Origin: Vibrio cortegadensis
Lineage (GTDB): Bacteria; Pseudomonadota; Gammaproteobacteria; Enterobacterales; Vibrionaceae
Assembly (NCBI RefSeq): GCF_024347395.1
Contig: NZ_AP025473.1
Span: 930,001-994,000, forward strand
Length of the DNA stretch: 64,000 nucleotides
Direction: 5' to 3'
Part shown: one piece after another, positions 44,109 through 53,750 of the stretch
Layout: the number at the start of each line of letters is the position of its first letter
Position numbering within the stretch: the stretch's first letter is position 1
Made by a program: the position numbers and the translations under genes
Notes under the pieces: model-generated
What the model was told of the DNA's origin: nothing
The model's input: only the letters and a program-made list of their open reading frames with translations
The model's database searches: none

Positions 44109-44633
44109 CTAATAATGAAAACGGACAGACATCACCATCTGGTGGCCGTAAACGCCGTTATTCTTCATTTCAGCCCCAAGCGCGAGCTGTTCTGTAGAGT
44201 AAAAACGGGCACCAAAAGCAAAGGTCGATTTTGTATCATCGTTATCGATGATTTTGCCGAATTTGACATGGGCTTCGATTCCTTCTAGTACCCAAAAACG
44301 GGTGCCGATATTCACTTCGGTTTTGAACGTTGTGTCTGAGCTGTCTTTCACACTATGAAGTAGCATTTGTCCATATACATCGCCAAATTGGTTAATAGGA
44401 CCATTAAACCCTATGCCACCAGCAAGATCCCAGTCATTGCTAAATTCACTATCGAAACGACCAATAAAGTGTGAGTTTTCAGTGAAATAGGTAGTCAGTT
44501 CAGTTCCAAATGTGGCAGGGCTAGTACCCATCCTGAATTCCATCATGTTGTAATTGAAATTATTAGCCTGTGCTGAAATTGGAATAAGGCTTAATAATCC
44601 CAAAGCTGCGATACGTCGTGCTTGTCCTAGCAT
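44109..44633 (-). CDS. Small outer-membrane beta-barrel protein
   Basis: A 174-residue protein with a signal peptide ending ISAQA near residue 25 (MLGQARRIAALGLLSLIPISAQA). Alternating hydrophobic strands and a terminal aromatic (SVRFHY) are typical of an eight-strand barrel. The ATG at 44633 follows CGGAGCATTC; an in-frame ATG at 44678 is rejected because that extension runs into the terminator of the preceding gene. No family name is recognised. It lies between the BOF gene and the c-di-GMP pair. Confidence 0.75.
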   Translation of the reverse strand: MLGQARRIAALGLLSLIPISAQANNFNYNMMEFRMGTSPATFGTELTTYFTENSHFIGRFDSEFSNDWDLAGGIGFNGPINQFGDVYGQMLLHSVKDSSDTTFKTEVNIGTRFWVLEGIEAHVKFGKIIDNDDTKSTFAFGARFYSTEQLALGAEMKNNGVYGHQMVMSVRFHY

Positions 44634-44676
44634 GAATGCTCCGAAGTCATAGGTAGACTGAATTTCGATATAATAC

Positions 44677-44700
44677 AAAAAAAGCCTGCAATATGCAGGC
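44677..44700 (-). terminator. Terminator of the BOF-domain gene
   Basis: Perfect 7-base stem GCCTGCA / TGCAGGC with 3-base loop; the minus strand continues into seven T. Confidence 0.9.
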
Positions 44701-44724
44701 CATTAGTGCTAGAACTTTGATTTA

Positions 44725-45099
44725 TTACATGATTTGGATGTGGTCTACTTCAATCTCTGGCGTGTTGCCTCCTTCATACTCACCAAAAATACGGACTTTA
44801 GTATTTGCATCTAGTGGTGTTGCTAAATGGACATCATCCAATTCTATTTGAATTTCAGCGTTGCCATCTGAAAAAACAAACTTGTCATTTTTTAATTGAC
44901 GAATGATAGTGCCATCGATAACTACATCTTTTTCTGTAAACATACTGGTATCTTGAAGTAACTCTGAAACGGAGGTTGTATCGACAGGGCCATTATACTG
45001 GATAGAAGCTTGGCGATTGTTATCGTGGCCGTTGCCCGCTAGCGCTAGTGAAGGTGCAAGGATTAAAGTGGATACTAAAGCGATAATTGTTTTTTTCAT
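44725..45099 (-). CDS. BOF (YgiW/YdeI-like) periplasmic stress protein
   Basis: A 124-residue protein with a signal peptide ending SLALA near residue 21 and an OB-fold domain typical of the YgiW/YdeI group: VSELLQDTSMFTEKDVVIDGTII near 45-66 and KFVFSDGNAEIQIELDD near 72-88. Family members affect stress and antimicrobial-peptide tolerance in enterobacteria. The exact ligand is unknown. It has its own terminator, so it is a single transcription unit. Confidence 0.88.
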   Translation of the reverse strand: MKKTIIALVSTLILAPSLALAGNGHDNNRQASIQYNGPVDTTSVSELLQDTSMFTEKDVVIDGTIIRQLKNDKFVFSDGNAEIQIELDDVHLATPLDANTKVRIFGEYEGGNTPEIEVDHIQIM

Positions 45100-45272
45100 A
45101 AGAATGTCTCTTTCGTTGTTCGTTTAAGTTGTCACTATTAAAGCACTCCTTTTTTGAATTAATACTGAGTGTTACATTCATTTTCGGTTCATTTATCGGA
45201 GCACTATCTTGGGAATGAGGGTAAAATAGTTTTATCAATAACGAATCTAATGACTTAAGAAGACGTATCACT

Positions 45273-46763
45273 ATGCATGCACCGATAAAATCGTTAATGG
45301 TCCAAGGCACGACATCCGATGCCGGGAAAAGTGTTCTTGTGGCAGGTTTATGCCGTGTATTAGCGAGGAAGGGCGTTAAAGTTGCCCCATTTAAACCACA
45401 AAATATGGCACTCAATAGTGCCGTTACGAAAGATGGTGGTGAAATAGGACGAGCACAAGCGGTGCAAGCTCAAGCCTGCAATGTTGAACCAACAGTGCAT
45501 ATGAACCCTGTATTATTAAAGCCTAACTCTGATACTGGCGCGCAAGTCATTCTTCAGGGGCGTGCTATTAGTAATATGGAGGCGACGAGTTACCATGATT
45601 ATAAGAAAGTGGCGATGGCAACCGTCATGGACTCGTTTGAAAAGCTTCATGCAGAGTTTGAGAGCGTCATGATCGAAGGCGCGGGCAGCCCTGCTGAAAT
45701 TAATTTAAGAGCGAATGATATTGCGAATATGGGGTTTGCGGAGAAAGCAGACGTTCCGGTTATTATCGTTGCCGATATTGATCGTGGTGGGGTGTTCGCT
45801 CATCTCTATGGCACGCTAGAGCTACTCTCTCAATCAGAGCAAGATCGTGTTATTGGTTTTGTTATCAACCGATTCCGAGGTGATATCGCGTTATTGCAAT
45901 CCGGTTTAGACTGGTTAGAAGAGAAAACAAACAAGCCCGTGCTTGGTGTTCTACCTTTTATCCACGGGTTAAATTTAGAAGCAGAAGATGCCATCATATC
46001 GGAACAGGTCTCAAATGATGATGCGAAAATAAAAATTGTGGTTCCTGTGTTTACAAGAATCAGTAATCACACCGATTTTGATAGTTTACGGCTGAACCCT
46101 GATATAGATTTCCGTTATGTGGGTAAAGGTGAAAAATTAGATAGAGCTGATTTGATCATTCTCCCCGGTACGAAATCGGTAAGAGCGGATCTTGATTACG
46201 CTCGATCTCAGGGGTGGGATGCGGATATCAAACGTCATATTCGTTTAGGCGGAAAGGTGATTGGTATTTGTGGTGGTTATCAAATGCTTGGGCAATTGAT
46301 TGAAGACCCTCAAGGTATTGAAGGGCCAGCCGGAAGTAGCGCGGGTTTAGAGTTATTCGATATTCAAACCGAACTTAAATCTGAAAAGAATCTTACCAAC
46401 GTAACTGGAACGCTCACTTTGAATAACAAATCTGTCCCAGTCTCAGGGTATGAAATTCATGCTGGTGTGAGTCAGGTAAATGAATCTCAGCCTGTTTTGT
46501 TGAGTAACGGGCAAGCAGACGGGGCAGTGAGCAACTGTAATCAAATCATGGGAACGTATCTCCATGGTTTGTTTGAATCACCACAAGTGACGAGCTTGAT
46601 TTGCGAATGGGCAAACCAATCCACGGTTGAAAGTGTTGATTTTGAATCTATTAAAGATAATGCGATCAATACGATAGCTGATGCGATTGAAGAGCATATG
46701 AATTTAGAACAATTATGGCCAGAACTGAAAAACCACTGGGGCAGAGACAATTCAAATGCTTAA
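45273..46763 (+). CDS. cobQ: Cobyric acid synthase
   Basis: A 496-residue amidotransferase. The N-terminal dethiobiotin-synthetase-like domain has [19 protein letters not shown] near residue 10 and [11 protein letters not shown] near 40; the C-terminal class I glutaminase part has catalytic Cys in [11 protein letters not shown] near 335 and His in GTYLHGLF near 430. It amidates cobyrinic acid a,c-diamide or its adenosyl form. No other cobalamin gene is here; the gene overlaps modA by 8 bases, a coupling with molybdate uptake that is unexpected on functional grounds. Confidence 0.95.
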   Translation: MHAPIKSLMVQGTTSDAGKSVLVAGLCRVLARKGVKVAPFKPQNMALNSAVTKDGGEIGRAQAVQAQACNVEPTVHMNPVLLKPNSDTGAQVILQGRAISNMEATSYHDYKKVAMATVMDSFEKLHAEFESVMIEGAGSPAEINLRANDIANMGFAEKADVPVIIVADIDRGGVFAHLYGTLELLSQSEQDRVIGFVINRFRGDIALLQSGLDWLEEKTNKPVLGVLPFIHGLNLEAEDAIISEQVSNDDAKIKIVVPVFTRISNHTDFDSLRLNPDIDFRYVGKGEKLDRADLIILPGTKSVRADLDYARSQGWDADIKRHIRLGGKVIGICGGYQMLGQLIEDPQGIEGPAGSSAGLELFDIQTELKSEKNLTNVTGTLTLNNKSVPVSGYEIHAGVSQVNESQPVLLSNGQADGAVSNCNQIMGTYLHGLFESPQVTSLICEWANQSTVESVDFESIKDNAINTIADAIEEHMNLEQLWPELKNHWGRDNSNA

Positions 46764-47514
46764 AAAAGTTATTACAACAAGTGTTATAAGCATGCTCTGT
46801 ATTTCACTGAATGCGCAAGCTAACGTGAAAATATATTCTGCATCATCATTAACCAATGTTATGAATGCCTTATTGGCAGAGTTTAAAACGACTAGTGATA
46901 CGGATGTATTACCAATCTATGGGGGGTCTTCCTCATTAGCAAGGCAAATTGAACGTGGTGCACCTGCGGACCTGTTTATCTCTGCTAACGAAAGTTGGAT
47001 GCAGCATTTAGTGAAACGTGGTTCTGTTTTGCAAGAGAATGTGTTCCCGTTTACTCAAAACCAATTGGTTCTTATAGCCCCTAAAACATCGACACTTGAA
47101 CCGTTTGCCATTGAGGATATTCGCGACTGGCAAACCAATATTGGTAAAGGGCGACTGGCAATCGGAAATCCACAAGCCGTGCCTGCTGGTATTTATGCAA
47201 GACAAACCCTTCAATCGTTAAATGTTTGGAATGCTATGAAGTCATTAACTGCGCCAACGAGTAATGTACGCATGACCTTAGCGTTGGTTGAAAGGGGTGA
47301 AGCTCCACTCGGTATTGTCTATAAAACGGATGCATTACAAAGTAAGAATGTCCAATTGATCACTGAGTTTGCTAGTACAAGTCATGATCCTATTCGTTAC
47401 CCTCTTGCTATCGTTAATACTTCGCCGGAATCGTTAGAGTTAGCGGCATTTTTACAATCTGAAAAGGCTCAAGAGATCTTGATTCAATTTGGGTTCAACT
47501 CTTTAGCTCAATAA
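46756..47514 (+). CDS. modA: Molybdate ABC transporter, periplasmic binding protein
   Basis: A 252-residue binding protein with a signal peptide ending LNAQA near residue 22 (before [14 protein letters not shown]). Family features include [24 protein letters not shown] near 55-78 and [21 protein letters not shown] near 132-152. It binds molybdate or tungstate in the periplasm. The ATG lies inside the 3' end of cobQ; modB starts 10 bases after its stop. Confidence 0.93.
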   Translation: MLKKVITTSVISMLCISLNAQANVKIYSASSLTNVMNALLAEFKTTSDTDVLPIYGGSSSLARQIERGAPADLFISANESWMQHLVKRGSVLQENVFPFTQNQLVLIAPKTSTLEPFAIEDIRDWQTNIGKGRLAIGNPQAVPAGIYARQTLQSLNVWNAMKSLTAPTSNVRMTLALVERGEAPLGIVYKTDALQSKNVQLITEFASTSHDPIRYPLAIVNTSPESLELAAFLQSEKAQEILIQFGFNSLAQ

Positions 47515-47524
47515 GAGAATCGAC

Positions 47525-48217
47525 ATGTTGTCAGACTTTGAACGCGATGCACTTTATTTAAGTTTGAAAGTCGCATCGATCAGCATTTTATGGCTAATTC
47601 CTATTGGGGTTGGGTTCGCATGGCTGTTAGCAAGAAAACAGTTTATTGGAAAAGGGATAGTAGATAGTATTTTACATCTTCCCCTTGTTCTTCCTCCTGT
47701 TGTCATTGGGTATCTATTGCTCGTAGTCATGGGAAAGCAAGGTATTATCGGCCGATGGTTAGCGGATAATTTCAATGTTGTTTTCAGTTTCAGTTGGAAA
47801 GGGGCCGTATTAGCGTGCGTCGTTGTGGCTTTACCTCTAATGGTACGTGCAATTCGGCTGAGTTTAGATAGTGTTGACCCTAAGTTAGAGCAAGCGGCAA
47901 AAACATTGGGAGCTTCTCCTTTTAAAGTATTTATCACGATTACACTGCCTATGATCATTCCGGGGATTATTACCGGTACTATGCTCTCTTTTGCCCGAAG
48001 TTTAGGGGAGTTTGGTGCAACCATCAGTTTTGTTTCTAACATTCCAGGAGAGACTCAGACCATTCCATTGGCGATGTTCAATTTTATCGAAACCCCAGGG
48101 ATGGAATTCGAAGCGGCGAGACTGTGTGGGATTTCAATTGCGATCGCACTGGCATCTTTACTTTTTTCTGATTGGTTGTCCAAAAAAGCCAATAAACGCT
48201 TGGGAAGTCAGTCATGA
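47525..48217 (+). CDS. modB: Molybdate ABC transporter, permease
   Basis: A 230-residue inner-membrane permease with five to six segments. The ABC-facing loop is near residues 120-145 ([26 protein letters not shown]), followed by [14 protein letters not shown]. It overlaps modC by 4 bases, indicating translational coupling. It forms the channel for molybdate supplied by ModA. Confidence 0.94.
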   Translation: MLSDFERDALYLSLKVASISILWLIPIGVGFAWLLARKQFIGKGIVDSILHLPLVLPPVVIGYLLLVVMGKQGIIGRWLADNFNVVFSFSWKGAVLACVVVALPLMVRAIRLSLDSVDPKLEQAAKTLGASPFKVFITITLPMIIPGIITGTMLSFARSLGEFGATISFVSNIPGETQTIPLAMFNFIETPGMEFEAARLCGISIAIALASLLFSDWLSKKANKRLGSQS

Positions 48218-49323
48218 GTTTAATTTCACTGCAATTTCAAAAGCAGCTTGGTGAAACGCAATTTGATGTTGATCTTGATATTCCGGCGACAGGGATTACC
48301 GCTATTTTTGGGCGTTCTGGTGCAGGAAAAACATCATTAATTAATGTTATCAGTGGGCTAATCAAGCCCGATTCTGGCTTGATAAAAGTTAATGACCGTA
48401 TTTTGTTCGATGATAACCATTCAATCGATGTCGCCGTAGAGAAAAGAAACGTAGGCTACGTATTCCAAGACGCTCGCCTTTTTCCTCATTATAGTGTCAA
48501 AGGCAATTTAACCTATGGTGTAAAGCAAGCAGATGACGCTTATTTTTCTAAGGTCGTTACACTGTTGTCTCTGACTAAGATGCTCGATCGCTATCCTGCG
48601 GATCTTTCTGGAGGGGAGAAGCAGCGTGTGGCGATTGGCCGAGCATTATTGAGTAAACCAGACATATTGCTCATGGATGAACCTTTAGCATCGTTGGATT
48701 TGCCCCGTAAGCGTGAAGTTATGCCGTTTCTAGAGAAGTTAGCTGACGAAGTAAAAACGCCAATCCTGTATGTGACACACAGCTTGAATGAAATTTTGCG
48801 ATTAGCAAGTCATCTGGTGATTGTGAATGATGGCAAGGTAGAAATTTCAGGTTCAATTGAAGAAGTTTGGGGTTCAAACTCCATGCGCCCGTGGCAGTCT
48901 TTCTCTGAGCAAAGTAGTTTGTTTGAAGCCACCATCGCTGAACATCATCGCCAATATGCACTGACCAAAGTTCAATTAGCAGAGAATGTCTTTCTATGGG
49001 TTCAAGGGATTGATGGGAAGCTAGGTTCATCCATTAGGCTTCAGGTACGAGCTAACGATGTTTCAATTGCTTTAGATAAACCGGAGCGAACATCCATCAG
49101 GAACATCTTAAAAGCCCGTGTAAGCCTCATAGAGTCGAAGAACATTGCGAATGATAAGCAGAGTGTTGGTGTTCAACTTGATTTGGGAACAAATAGGCAA
49201 CTTTGGGCGACAATAACCCCTTGGGCATTAGATGAGTTGGATCTTAATATAGGGATGGATGTCTATGTTCAAATCAAAGGTGTGAGTGTCACTCAACGCG
49301 ATATCGCATTTACACATGAATAG
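48214..49323 (+). CDS. modC: Molybdate ABC transporter, ATP-binding protein
   Basis: A 369-residue ATPase. Walker A is GRSGAGKTS near residue 33, the signature is [15 protein letters not shown] near 130, Walker [14 protein letters not shown] near 150, and the switch His in LYVTHSLNE. The C-terminal third is a Mop/TOBE domain (about 295-365) that binds oxyanion and can feed back on transport. It completes modABC. Molybdate is needed for nitrate reductase and formate dehydrogenase, which fits the anaerobic theme. No ModE-type palindrome was found upstream of cobQ. Confidence 0.95.
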   Translation: MSLISLQFQKQLGETQFDVDLDIPATGITAIFGRSGAGKTSLINVISGLIKPDSGLIKVNDRILFDDNHSIDVAVEKRNVGYVFQDARLFPHYSVKGNLTYGVKQADDAYFSKVVTLLSLTKMLDRYPADLSGGEKQRVAIGRALLSKPDILLMDEPLASLDLPRKREVMPFLEKLADEVKTPILYVTHSLNEILRLASHLVIVNDGKVEISGSIEEVWGSNSMRPWQSFSEQSSLFEATIAEHHRQYALTKVQLAENVFLWVQGIDGKLGSSIRLQVRANDVSIALDKPERTSIRNILKARVSLIESKNIANDKQSVGVQLDLGTNRQLWATITPWALDELDLNIGMDVYVQIKGVSVTQRDIAFTHE

Positions 49324-49395
49324 TCTTCATGCGCTAATCCGTATTGGATTTAATGAGCCATTTTACTCAGTAACTAGATAAAACCGGCAGGAACA

Positions 49396-49446
49396 AAAAA
49401 GCATGTCACCCACGAGTTAATACTCGCCAATGCCATGCTTTTTGTG
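49396..49446. terminator. Bidirectional terminator after modC
   Basis: Perfect 10-base stem AAAAAGCATG (49396-49405) / CATGCTTTTT (49434-49443), with an inner hairpin CGAGT/ACTCG in the loop. It serves modC and the opposite DUF3069 gene. Confidence 0.85.
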
Positions 49447-49480
49447 TGTTTTTTAATAATGTAACCGATAAATAGTTATA

Positions 49481-49918
49481 TTATTTTACGAACACTTCTT
49501 TGAAATCACGCTTCAAAATTGGGTCGCGACGTGCTTTCTTTATTTGCTTAACCATATCTTTCACACAGTTGTGAAGGACTTGGTCAAGAAGCTCTGCACG
49601 ATACTCTTCTTTCGCTTCGTCAGTCATATCTTCTGGTAATTTCAACGTAGGGAACTCTTCCATTACGTTAATACCAGCAAAACCCTGACTTACAGAAATT
49701 AATGCGTGGAATTGTTCAAAACTGTCTAGCACATTTTGTGCACTTGCTGGAAGTGTATCCCAAGCATCACGTACTGCATCTTCAGATACTTCATGAATCG
49801 ACGTAACCATGAAATACATCGCTTCAGGGACTTGATCAAACTCCATGACTTTGCGTAGTTCTGGTGAAATAGTTTCTAGATCAACTTTAGGTTGCTCTGT
49901 GTTAGTTGCGTCTGACAT
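49481..49918 (-). CDS. DUF3069 protein
   Basis: A 145-residue acidic cytoplasmic protein starting MSDATNTEQPKVDLETISPEL; the ATG nine codons upstream (49945) is less likely. Helical throughout, ending with a basic patch KKARRDPILKRDF. It resembles the DUF3069 family known from vibrios. No function is known. Confidence 0.8.
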   Translation of the reverse strand: MSDATNTEQPKVDLETISPELRKVMEFDQVPEAMYFMVTSIHEVSEDAVRDAWDTLPASAQNVLDSFEQFHALISVSQGFAGINVMEEFPTLKLPEDMTDEAKEEYRAELLDQVLHNCVKDMVKQIKKARRDPILKRDFKEVFVK

Positions 49919-50056
49919 GACAAATTCTCGTATAAAAGAAAGCAATGCTAAAAAGTTTCAGCCAAAAGTCAACGAAATATAGCAAAAAATCGTGAATGAG
50001 CCTGTTTCATATGGTATATCTACTTGTATGTTAGCTAATAATTAATAAGGCTATTT

Positions 50057-51019
50057 ATGAGTGTTGCGGGTTCTTCAATGCGAATTCTACTCGTCGATGA
50101 CGTGAAGTTAGACCGTATGCAGCTTGCTATTAGGCTCAAGCAATTAGGACATCAAGTGGAAGCGGCAGGAAGCGGAAAAGAGGCCTTAGCTGTCTATTCA
50201 AGCTTTGACCCGGATTTAGTTTTACTCGATATATCAATGCCCGACATGGATGGTTTTGAAGTCTCTCAAAAAATTCGTAGTCAGTTTCCTGATTGGGTTC
50301 CCATTATCTTTTTGAGTAGCCATGAAGAGCCAGAAATGATTGCACGAGCGATTGAGGCTGGGGGGGATGATTACCTGATTAAACCCGTTGATCGCCTTGT
50401 ATTAAACTCGAAGTTAATCGCGATGCAGCGGATAGCTATGATGCGACGAGAGCTTAAAACGGCGTCTGCAAAACTTGAAGAGCTCAATGCTATGTTGCAA
50501 CAACAAGCGAATGAAGATGGGCTCACTAAGTTATATAACCGCCGATATATGGATACGCAACTAGAAGATGCTATTGGTTGGCATGGTCGCCATAAAATCC
50601 CATTTTGTTTGATTCTGCTTGATGTTGACCATTTTAAACCATTCAATGATAACTACGGTCATATAGAAGGTGACAAATGCCTTCAGTCTATATCTAACAC
50701 ACTTAATGAACTCTTTACACGCTCAGGTGAATTTGTTGGCCGTTATGGTGGAGAAGAATTTGCGGTATTATTAAGTGGTGTCGGTGATAAGAAAGCAGAA
50801 AAAGAAGCGCTTCGAATCAAGTCGAAAATTGTTGAGCTTGCCTATCCACATGCTTATTCACCAACTGCTGATTATGTGACGGTCTCGCAAGGGATAGTTA
50901 CGCTAATTCCAACAGGAAAAGAAAAGCCGAGTGACATTTATCAGAAAGCGGATCAAGCGCTTTATGAAGCAAAGCAGAATGGTAGAAATAGTTTTAAAAT
51001 GTGGATTGAAACGACTTAG
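50057..51019 (+). CDS. Response regulator with GGDEF diguanylate cyclase domain
   Basis: A 320-residue protein. The receiver domain (9-125) has acidic pair Asp14/15, phosphoacceptor Asp58 and Lys109 in LIKP. A short helix (128-150) leads to the GGDEF domain (about 155-315) with active motif GGEEF at 231-235, so it should make c-di-GMP when phosphorylated. The inhibitory site upstream reads RSGE, not RxxD, and may be weak. No partner kinase is adjacent. The start follows AAGG at 7 bases. Confidence 0.92.
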   Translation: MSVAGSSMRILLVDDVKLDRMQLAIRLKQLGHQVEAAGSGKEALAVYSSFDPDLVLLDISMPDMDGFEVSQKIRSQFPDWVPIIFLSSHEEPEMIARAIEAGGDDYLIKPVDRLVLNSKLIAMQRIAMMRRELKTASAKLEELNAMLQQQANEDGLTKLYNRRYMDTQLEDAIGWHGRHKIPFCLILLDVDHFKPFNDNYGHIEGDKCLQSISNTLNELFTRSGEFVGRYGGEEFAVLLSGVGDKKAEKEALRIKSKIVELAYPHAYSPTADYVTVSQGIVTLIPTGKEKPSDIYQKADQALYEAKQNGRNSFKMWIETT

Positions 51020-51144
51020 CACTTAGGATGTTTTATCGGCTATTGAATTTATCGGCTTTTGATATAAAAGCCATGTAATCGAGATGAATCGAAATCATCA
51101 AAATTATGTGGCAAATAGCATTGATATAGCTTTAAGTGCAGTTA

Positions 51145-51777
51145 TTACCACTGTAATACGGCGTATAGTTGAATGTACTTTCGAACTAATTGTTTATTCT
51201 GGCTTCTTTGCAGTGGGTGACCAAACTTAATATAACACGGGCTTATATTAAAGCGGTGATCAAGGCATTGAGTGAGCTGTGAATCACTTTCATACAACGT
51301 TATCCCTTGCTCGCTGTATTCATCTATTTGATCTGGCAGCTCTCCCATCCACCAATGCAACAATTCACGACTCTTTTTACTTCGACTTATCCAGTGATCA
51401 CTAATCAGAAGCAGCAGATCATTAGGTTGAATGGCGTAACCATATTCAGCTTGCCACTCTGTTATATCTGCTAGGAGATTTTCTCTGCAAGTTTTTCCGG
51501 CACTGATCATATGATGCGTTAATACCCAAACCGTTCCTTCAGGTGAAGATATTCGGTAGTGGTGGGCAGGATCTGGGCTTCCAATCGTCTCTAAAGCTTG
51601 TACGACAGACTCATGCCCGAAATTATTCAACGTGTTCTGCATTCTGCGTGTGTAAGCAAGGCTTAAGTGATGCTCACTCATTCCTTGGTTATGAACCGTA
51701 GGGTAGTGTCGCTCGCACAGTTTTAAACAGTCAACTTGAAATTCGTTGATACTTCGTATTACTAAGTCTAATAACAA
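51145..51777 (-). CDS. Conserved-looking hypothetical protein
   Basis: A 210-residue protein with many His, Trp and Tyr residues. TTG at 51777 is the likely start, behind AGGA at 8 bases; no ATG lies nearby. No signal peptide, membrane segment or known motif is visible. Notable segments are HHYRISSPEGTVWVLTHHM near residue 72 and DHWISRSKKSRELLHWWMGELP near 125-147. It is alone between REC-GGDEF and DUF2164 genes. I do not recognise it. Confidence 0.6.
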   Translation of the reverse strand: MLLDLVIRSINEFQVDCLKLCERHYPTVHNQGMSEHHLSLAYTRRMQNTLNNFGHESVVQALETIGSPDPAHHYRISSPEGTVWVLTHHMISAGKTCRENLLADITEWQAEYGYAIQPNDLLLLISDHWISRSKKSRELLHWWMGELPDQIDEYSEQGITLYESDSQLTQCLDHRFNISPCYIKFGHPLQRSQNKQLVRKYIQLYAVLQW

Positions 51778-51946
51778 ATGGAAGTCCTATGCGGGGCAAG
51801 ATCTGGAAACTGATAAAGACTATCACATTGTTTTCTATGAGAACTATAATTATGCTCTGAGTTCGTGAGCCATCCTATAAATAATAGTAATAGCCTGATG
51901 GCATAAGCTATTTTAGAGATAAGTAATATCACTTTAAGGAGAAATA

Positions 51947-52195
51947 ATGACTGAAATTGTACTTGAACCTAAAACAAAACAGAGCATGGTAGCCGCCTTA
52001 CAACGCTACTTTGAAGAAGAGCTAGATAGTGAGCTTGGGCAATTTGATGGAGAATTTCTATTAGACTTTCTGAGCAAAAAATTAGGACCCGTTTATTATA
52101 ACCAAGGTATCGCTGATGCTCAAAAGGTGATGGAAAGAAAGATAATGGACATTAGTGATGAGCTATATGAAATCGAAAAAATAGTAGAAGTCTAG
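51947..52195 (+). CDS. DUF2164 small protein
   Basis: An 82-residue acidic helical protein of the DUF2164 type: QRYFEEELDSELGQFDGEFLLDFLSKKLGPVYYNQGIADA spans residues 19-58 (quoted in parts as LDFLSKKLGPVYYNQGI). Function unknown. A good GGAGAAATA ribosome site precedes the ATG. Confidence 0.82.
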   Translation: MTEIVLEPKTKQSMVAALQRYFEEELDSELGQFDGEFLLDFLSKKLGPVYYNQGIADAQKVMERKIMDISDELYEIEKIVEV

Positions 52196-52383
52196 CGAGA
52201 ACTTAAATCAGAAAAGTTCATTCGAATTTTTCGAACAAGTTGTTTAATTTCAAGCTCTCTTGATTGTGTAAAGATTGGTAAATAATGTGTGTCATCCAAA
52301 TGCGGAATGTTACCTTGATGTTACTTTTTGGTTTGGTATCGAATTTTAGCAACATGCAGTGAGTACAATTCTTGGGCAGTAAT

Positions 52384-52923
52384 ATGAATAATACAGTGAA
52401 AAATTACAATGTGGTATCTCGACTCCTTCATTGGGTTTCGGCGATTACGATTTTTGGCATGTTTGGAATAGGCCTGTGGATGGTTGATCTCACTTACTAT
52501 AGTGAGTGGTATAAAACGGCTCCAGACTGGCACCGTTCAGTCGGTATTATTCTTGCCATTGTTACGTTAGGCAGGATGCTTTGGAAGCGTGTTACGGCGT
52601 CACCAAAAGTAGAAGGTAAAGCATACGAAGTGATTACTGCAAAAATAGTGCATCTACTTATGTACGTTTTATTATTCGTTCTTTTTGTATCTGGTTATCT
52701 GATTTCAACTTCCGACGGAAGAGGTATTGATGTTTTCACTTGGTTTACCGTACCAAGCCTAGGTGAACTCTTTGCTAATCAATCAGACATCGCTGGCAAT
52801 ATACATTATTACACCGCTTGTATTTTAGTTGGACTTGCATCTGTTCATGCACTTGCTGCTTTAAAACATCACATTATTGATAAAGACAATACGCTACGCA
52901 AAATGATAGGAGCTTCAAAATGA
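52384..52923 (+). CDS. Cytochrome b561
   Basis: A 179-residue four-helix membrane protein of the bacterial b561 type. The haem-ligand histidines lie in RLLHWVSA, DWHRSVG, KIVHLLMY and ASVHALAALKHH, one set on each side. It carries electrons from quinol in the inner membrane. The true start is ATG 52384; a TTG four codons upstream lacks support. It overlaps yceI by 4 bases, a pairing common in proteobacteria. Confidence 0.9.
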   Translation: MNNTVKNYNVVSRLLHWVSAITIFGMFGIGLWMVDLTYYSEWYKTAPDWHRSVGIILAIVTLGRMLWKRVTASPKVEGKAYEVITAKIVHLLMYVLLFVLFVSGYLISTSDGRGIDVFTWFTVPSLGELFANQSDIAGNIHYYTACILVGLASVHALAALKHHIIDKDNTLRKMIGASK

Positions 52924-53489
52924 AAAAAACACTACTTGCTACTGGATTAGCACTTGTTATGGCGGCACCTTTTAGTGCAAGCGCAGCCGATTACATGATT
53001 GATACTAAGGGTGCACACGCATCGATCAATTTTAAAATTAGTCATTTAGGATATAGCTTCATCAAAGGTCGCTTTAATGATTTTGGTGGTGAGTTTTCTT
53101 ATGATGGTAATAACATCGAAGCATCGAAAGTGAACGTGACGGTTAACACCGCAAGTTTAGACTCAAACCATGCAGAGCGCGATAAGCATATCCGAAGTGC
53201 TGACTTTATTGATGCAAGTAAATTTGGTGAAGCGACCTTTAGTAGCTCAAAAGTTGTCGATAAAGGTAATGGTAAGCTTGATATTATGGGGAATCTTACA
53301 TTGCACGGGAAAACTCAGCCTATAACGATTAATGCAGAATTTATTGGTGCAGGCAGCGACCCATGGGGTGGAGAGCGTGCTGGGTTTAATGGTACCACTC
53401 GTCTTGAATTAGCTGATTTTGGCATTGCTGTTATGGGAAGCTCAAGCTACGTTGATATGGAGTTACATGTAGAAGGTGTTAAAAAATAG
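52920..53489 (+). CDS. YceI-family periplasmic protein
   Basis: A 189-residue protein with a signal peptide ending SASA near residue 23 and a lipocalin-like YceI fold (DTKGAHASINFKISHLGYSF near 27-47; DPWGGERAGFNGTTRLELADFGI near 143-165). The family binds polyisoprenoids, probably ubiquinone-like lipids. Its coupling to cytochrome b561 suggests quinone handling. The ATG overlaps the b561 stop as ATGA. Confidence 0.9.
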   Translation: MKKTLLATGLALVMAAPFSASAADYMIDTKGAHASINFKISHLGYSFIKGRFNDFGGEFSYDGNNIEASKVNVTVNTASLDSNHAERDKHIRSADFIDASKFGEATFSSSKVVDKGNGKLDIMGNLTLHGKTQPITINAEFIGAGSDPWGGERAGFNGTTRLELADFGIAVMGSSSYVDMELHVEGVKK

Positions 53490-53579
53490 CGTCTTCACAT
53501 TCGAGTGATAGATAGACGTGATGCCTTTCAACGTTAAAGTGCGCTAAAAAAAGCATTTTAAATAGAAATGCACTCTAAA

Positions 53580-53617
53580 TAGAAAAAGCCCTCGGTAGTG
53601 ATGAACTGCCGAGGGCT
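53580..53617 (-). terminator. Terminator of the FNT-CBS gene (also near yceI)
   Basis: Fourteen-base stem AAGCCCTCGGTAGT (53585-53598) / ACTGCCGAGGGCTT (53604-53617) with one G-T pair. On the minus strand five T follow; on the plus strand none, so it serves mainly the minus-strand gene. Confidence 0.78.
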
Positions 53618-53750
53618 TGATGGTTTGGAATGCTAATAGTGAATATTACATGAACTCAAAGCGACTTATTTCCTTGTATGTTCTTATGAACTCAATATGT
53701 CTGCGATTCAAAAACCATGTTTATTGTTAATGGATACGAAGTTGTACCTA

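Noticed and set aside
44634..44678. N-terminal extension of the outer-membrane barrel gene to ATG 44678
   Set aside because: It would begin inside the terminator of the upstream BOF gene, while ATG 44633 has a good ribosome site and a clean signal peptide.
47554..48042. Minus-strand ORF (162 codons) opposite modB
   Set aside because: Antisense shadow of the permease, no own signals.
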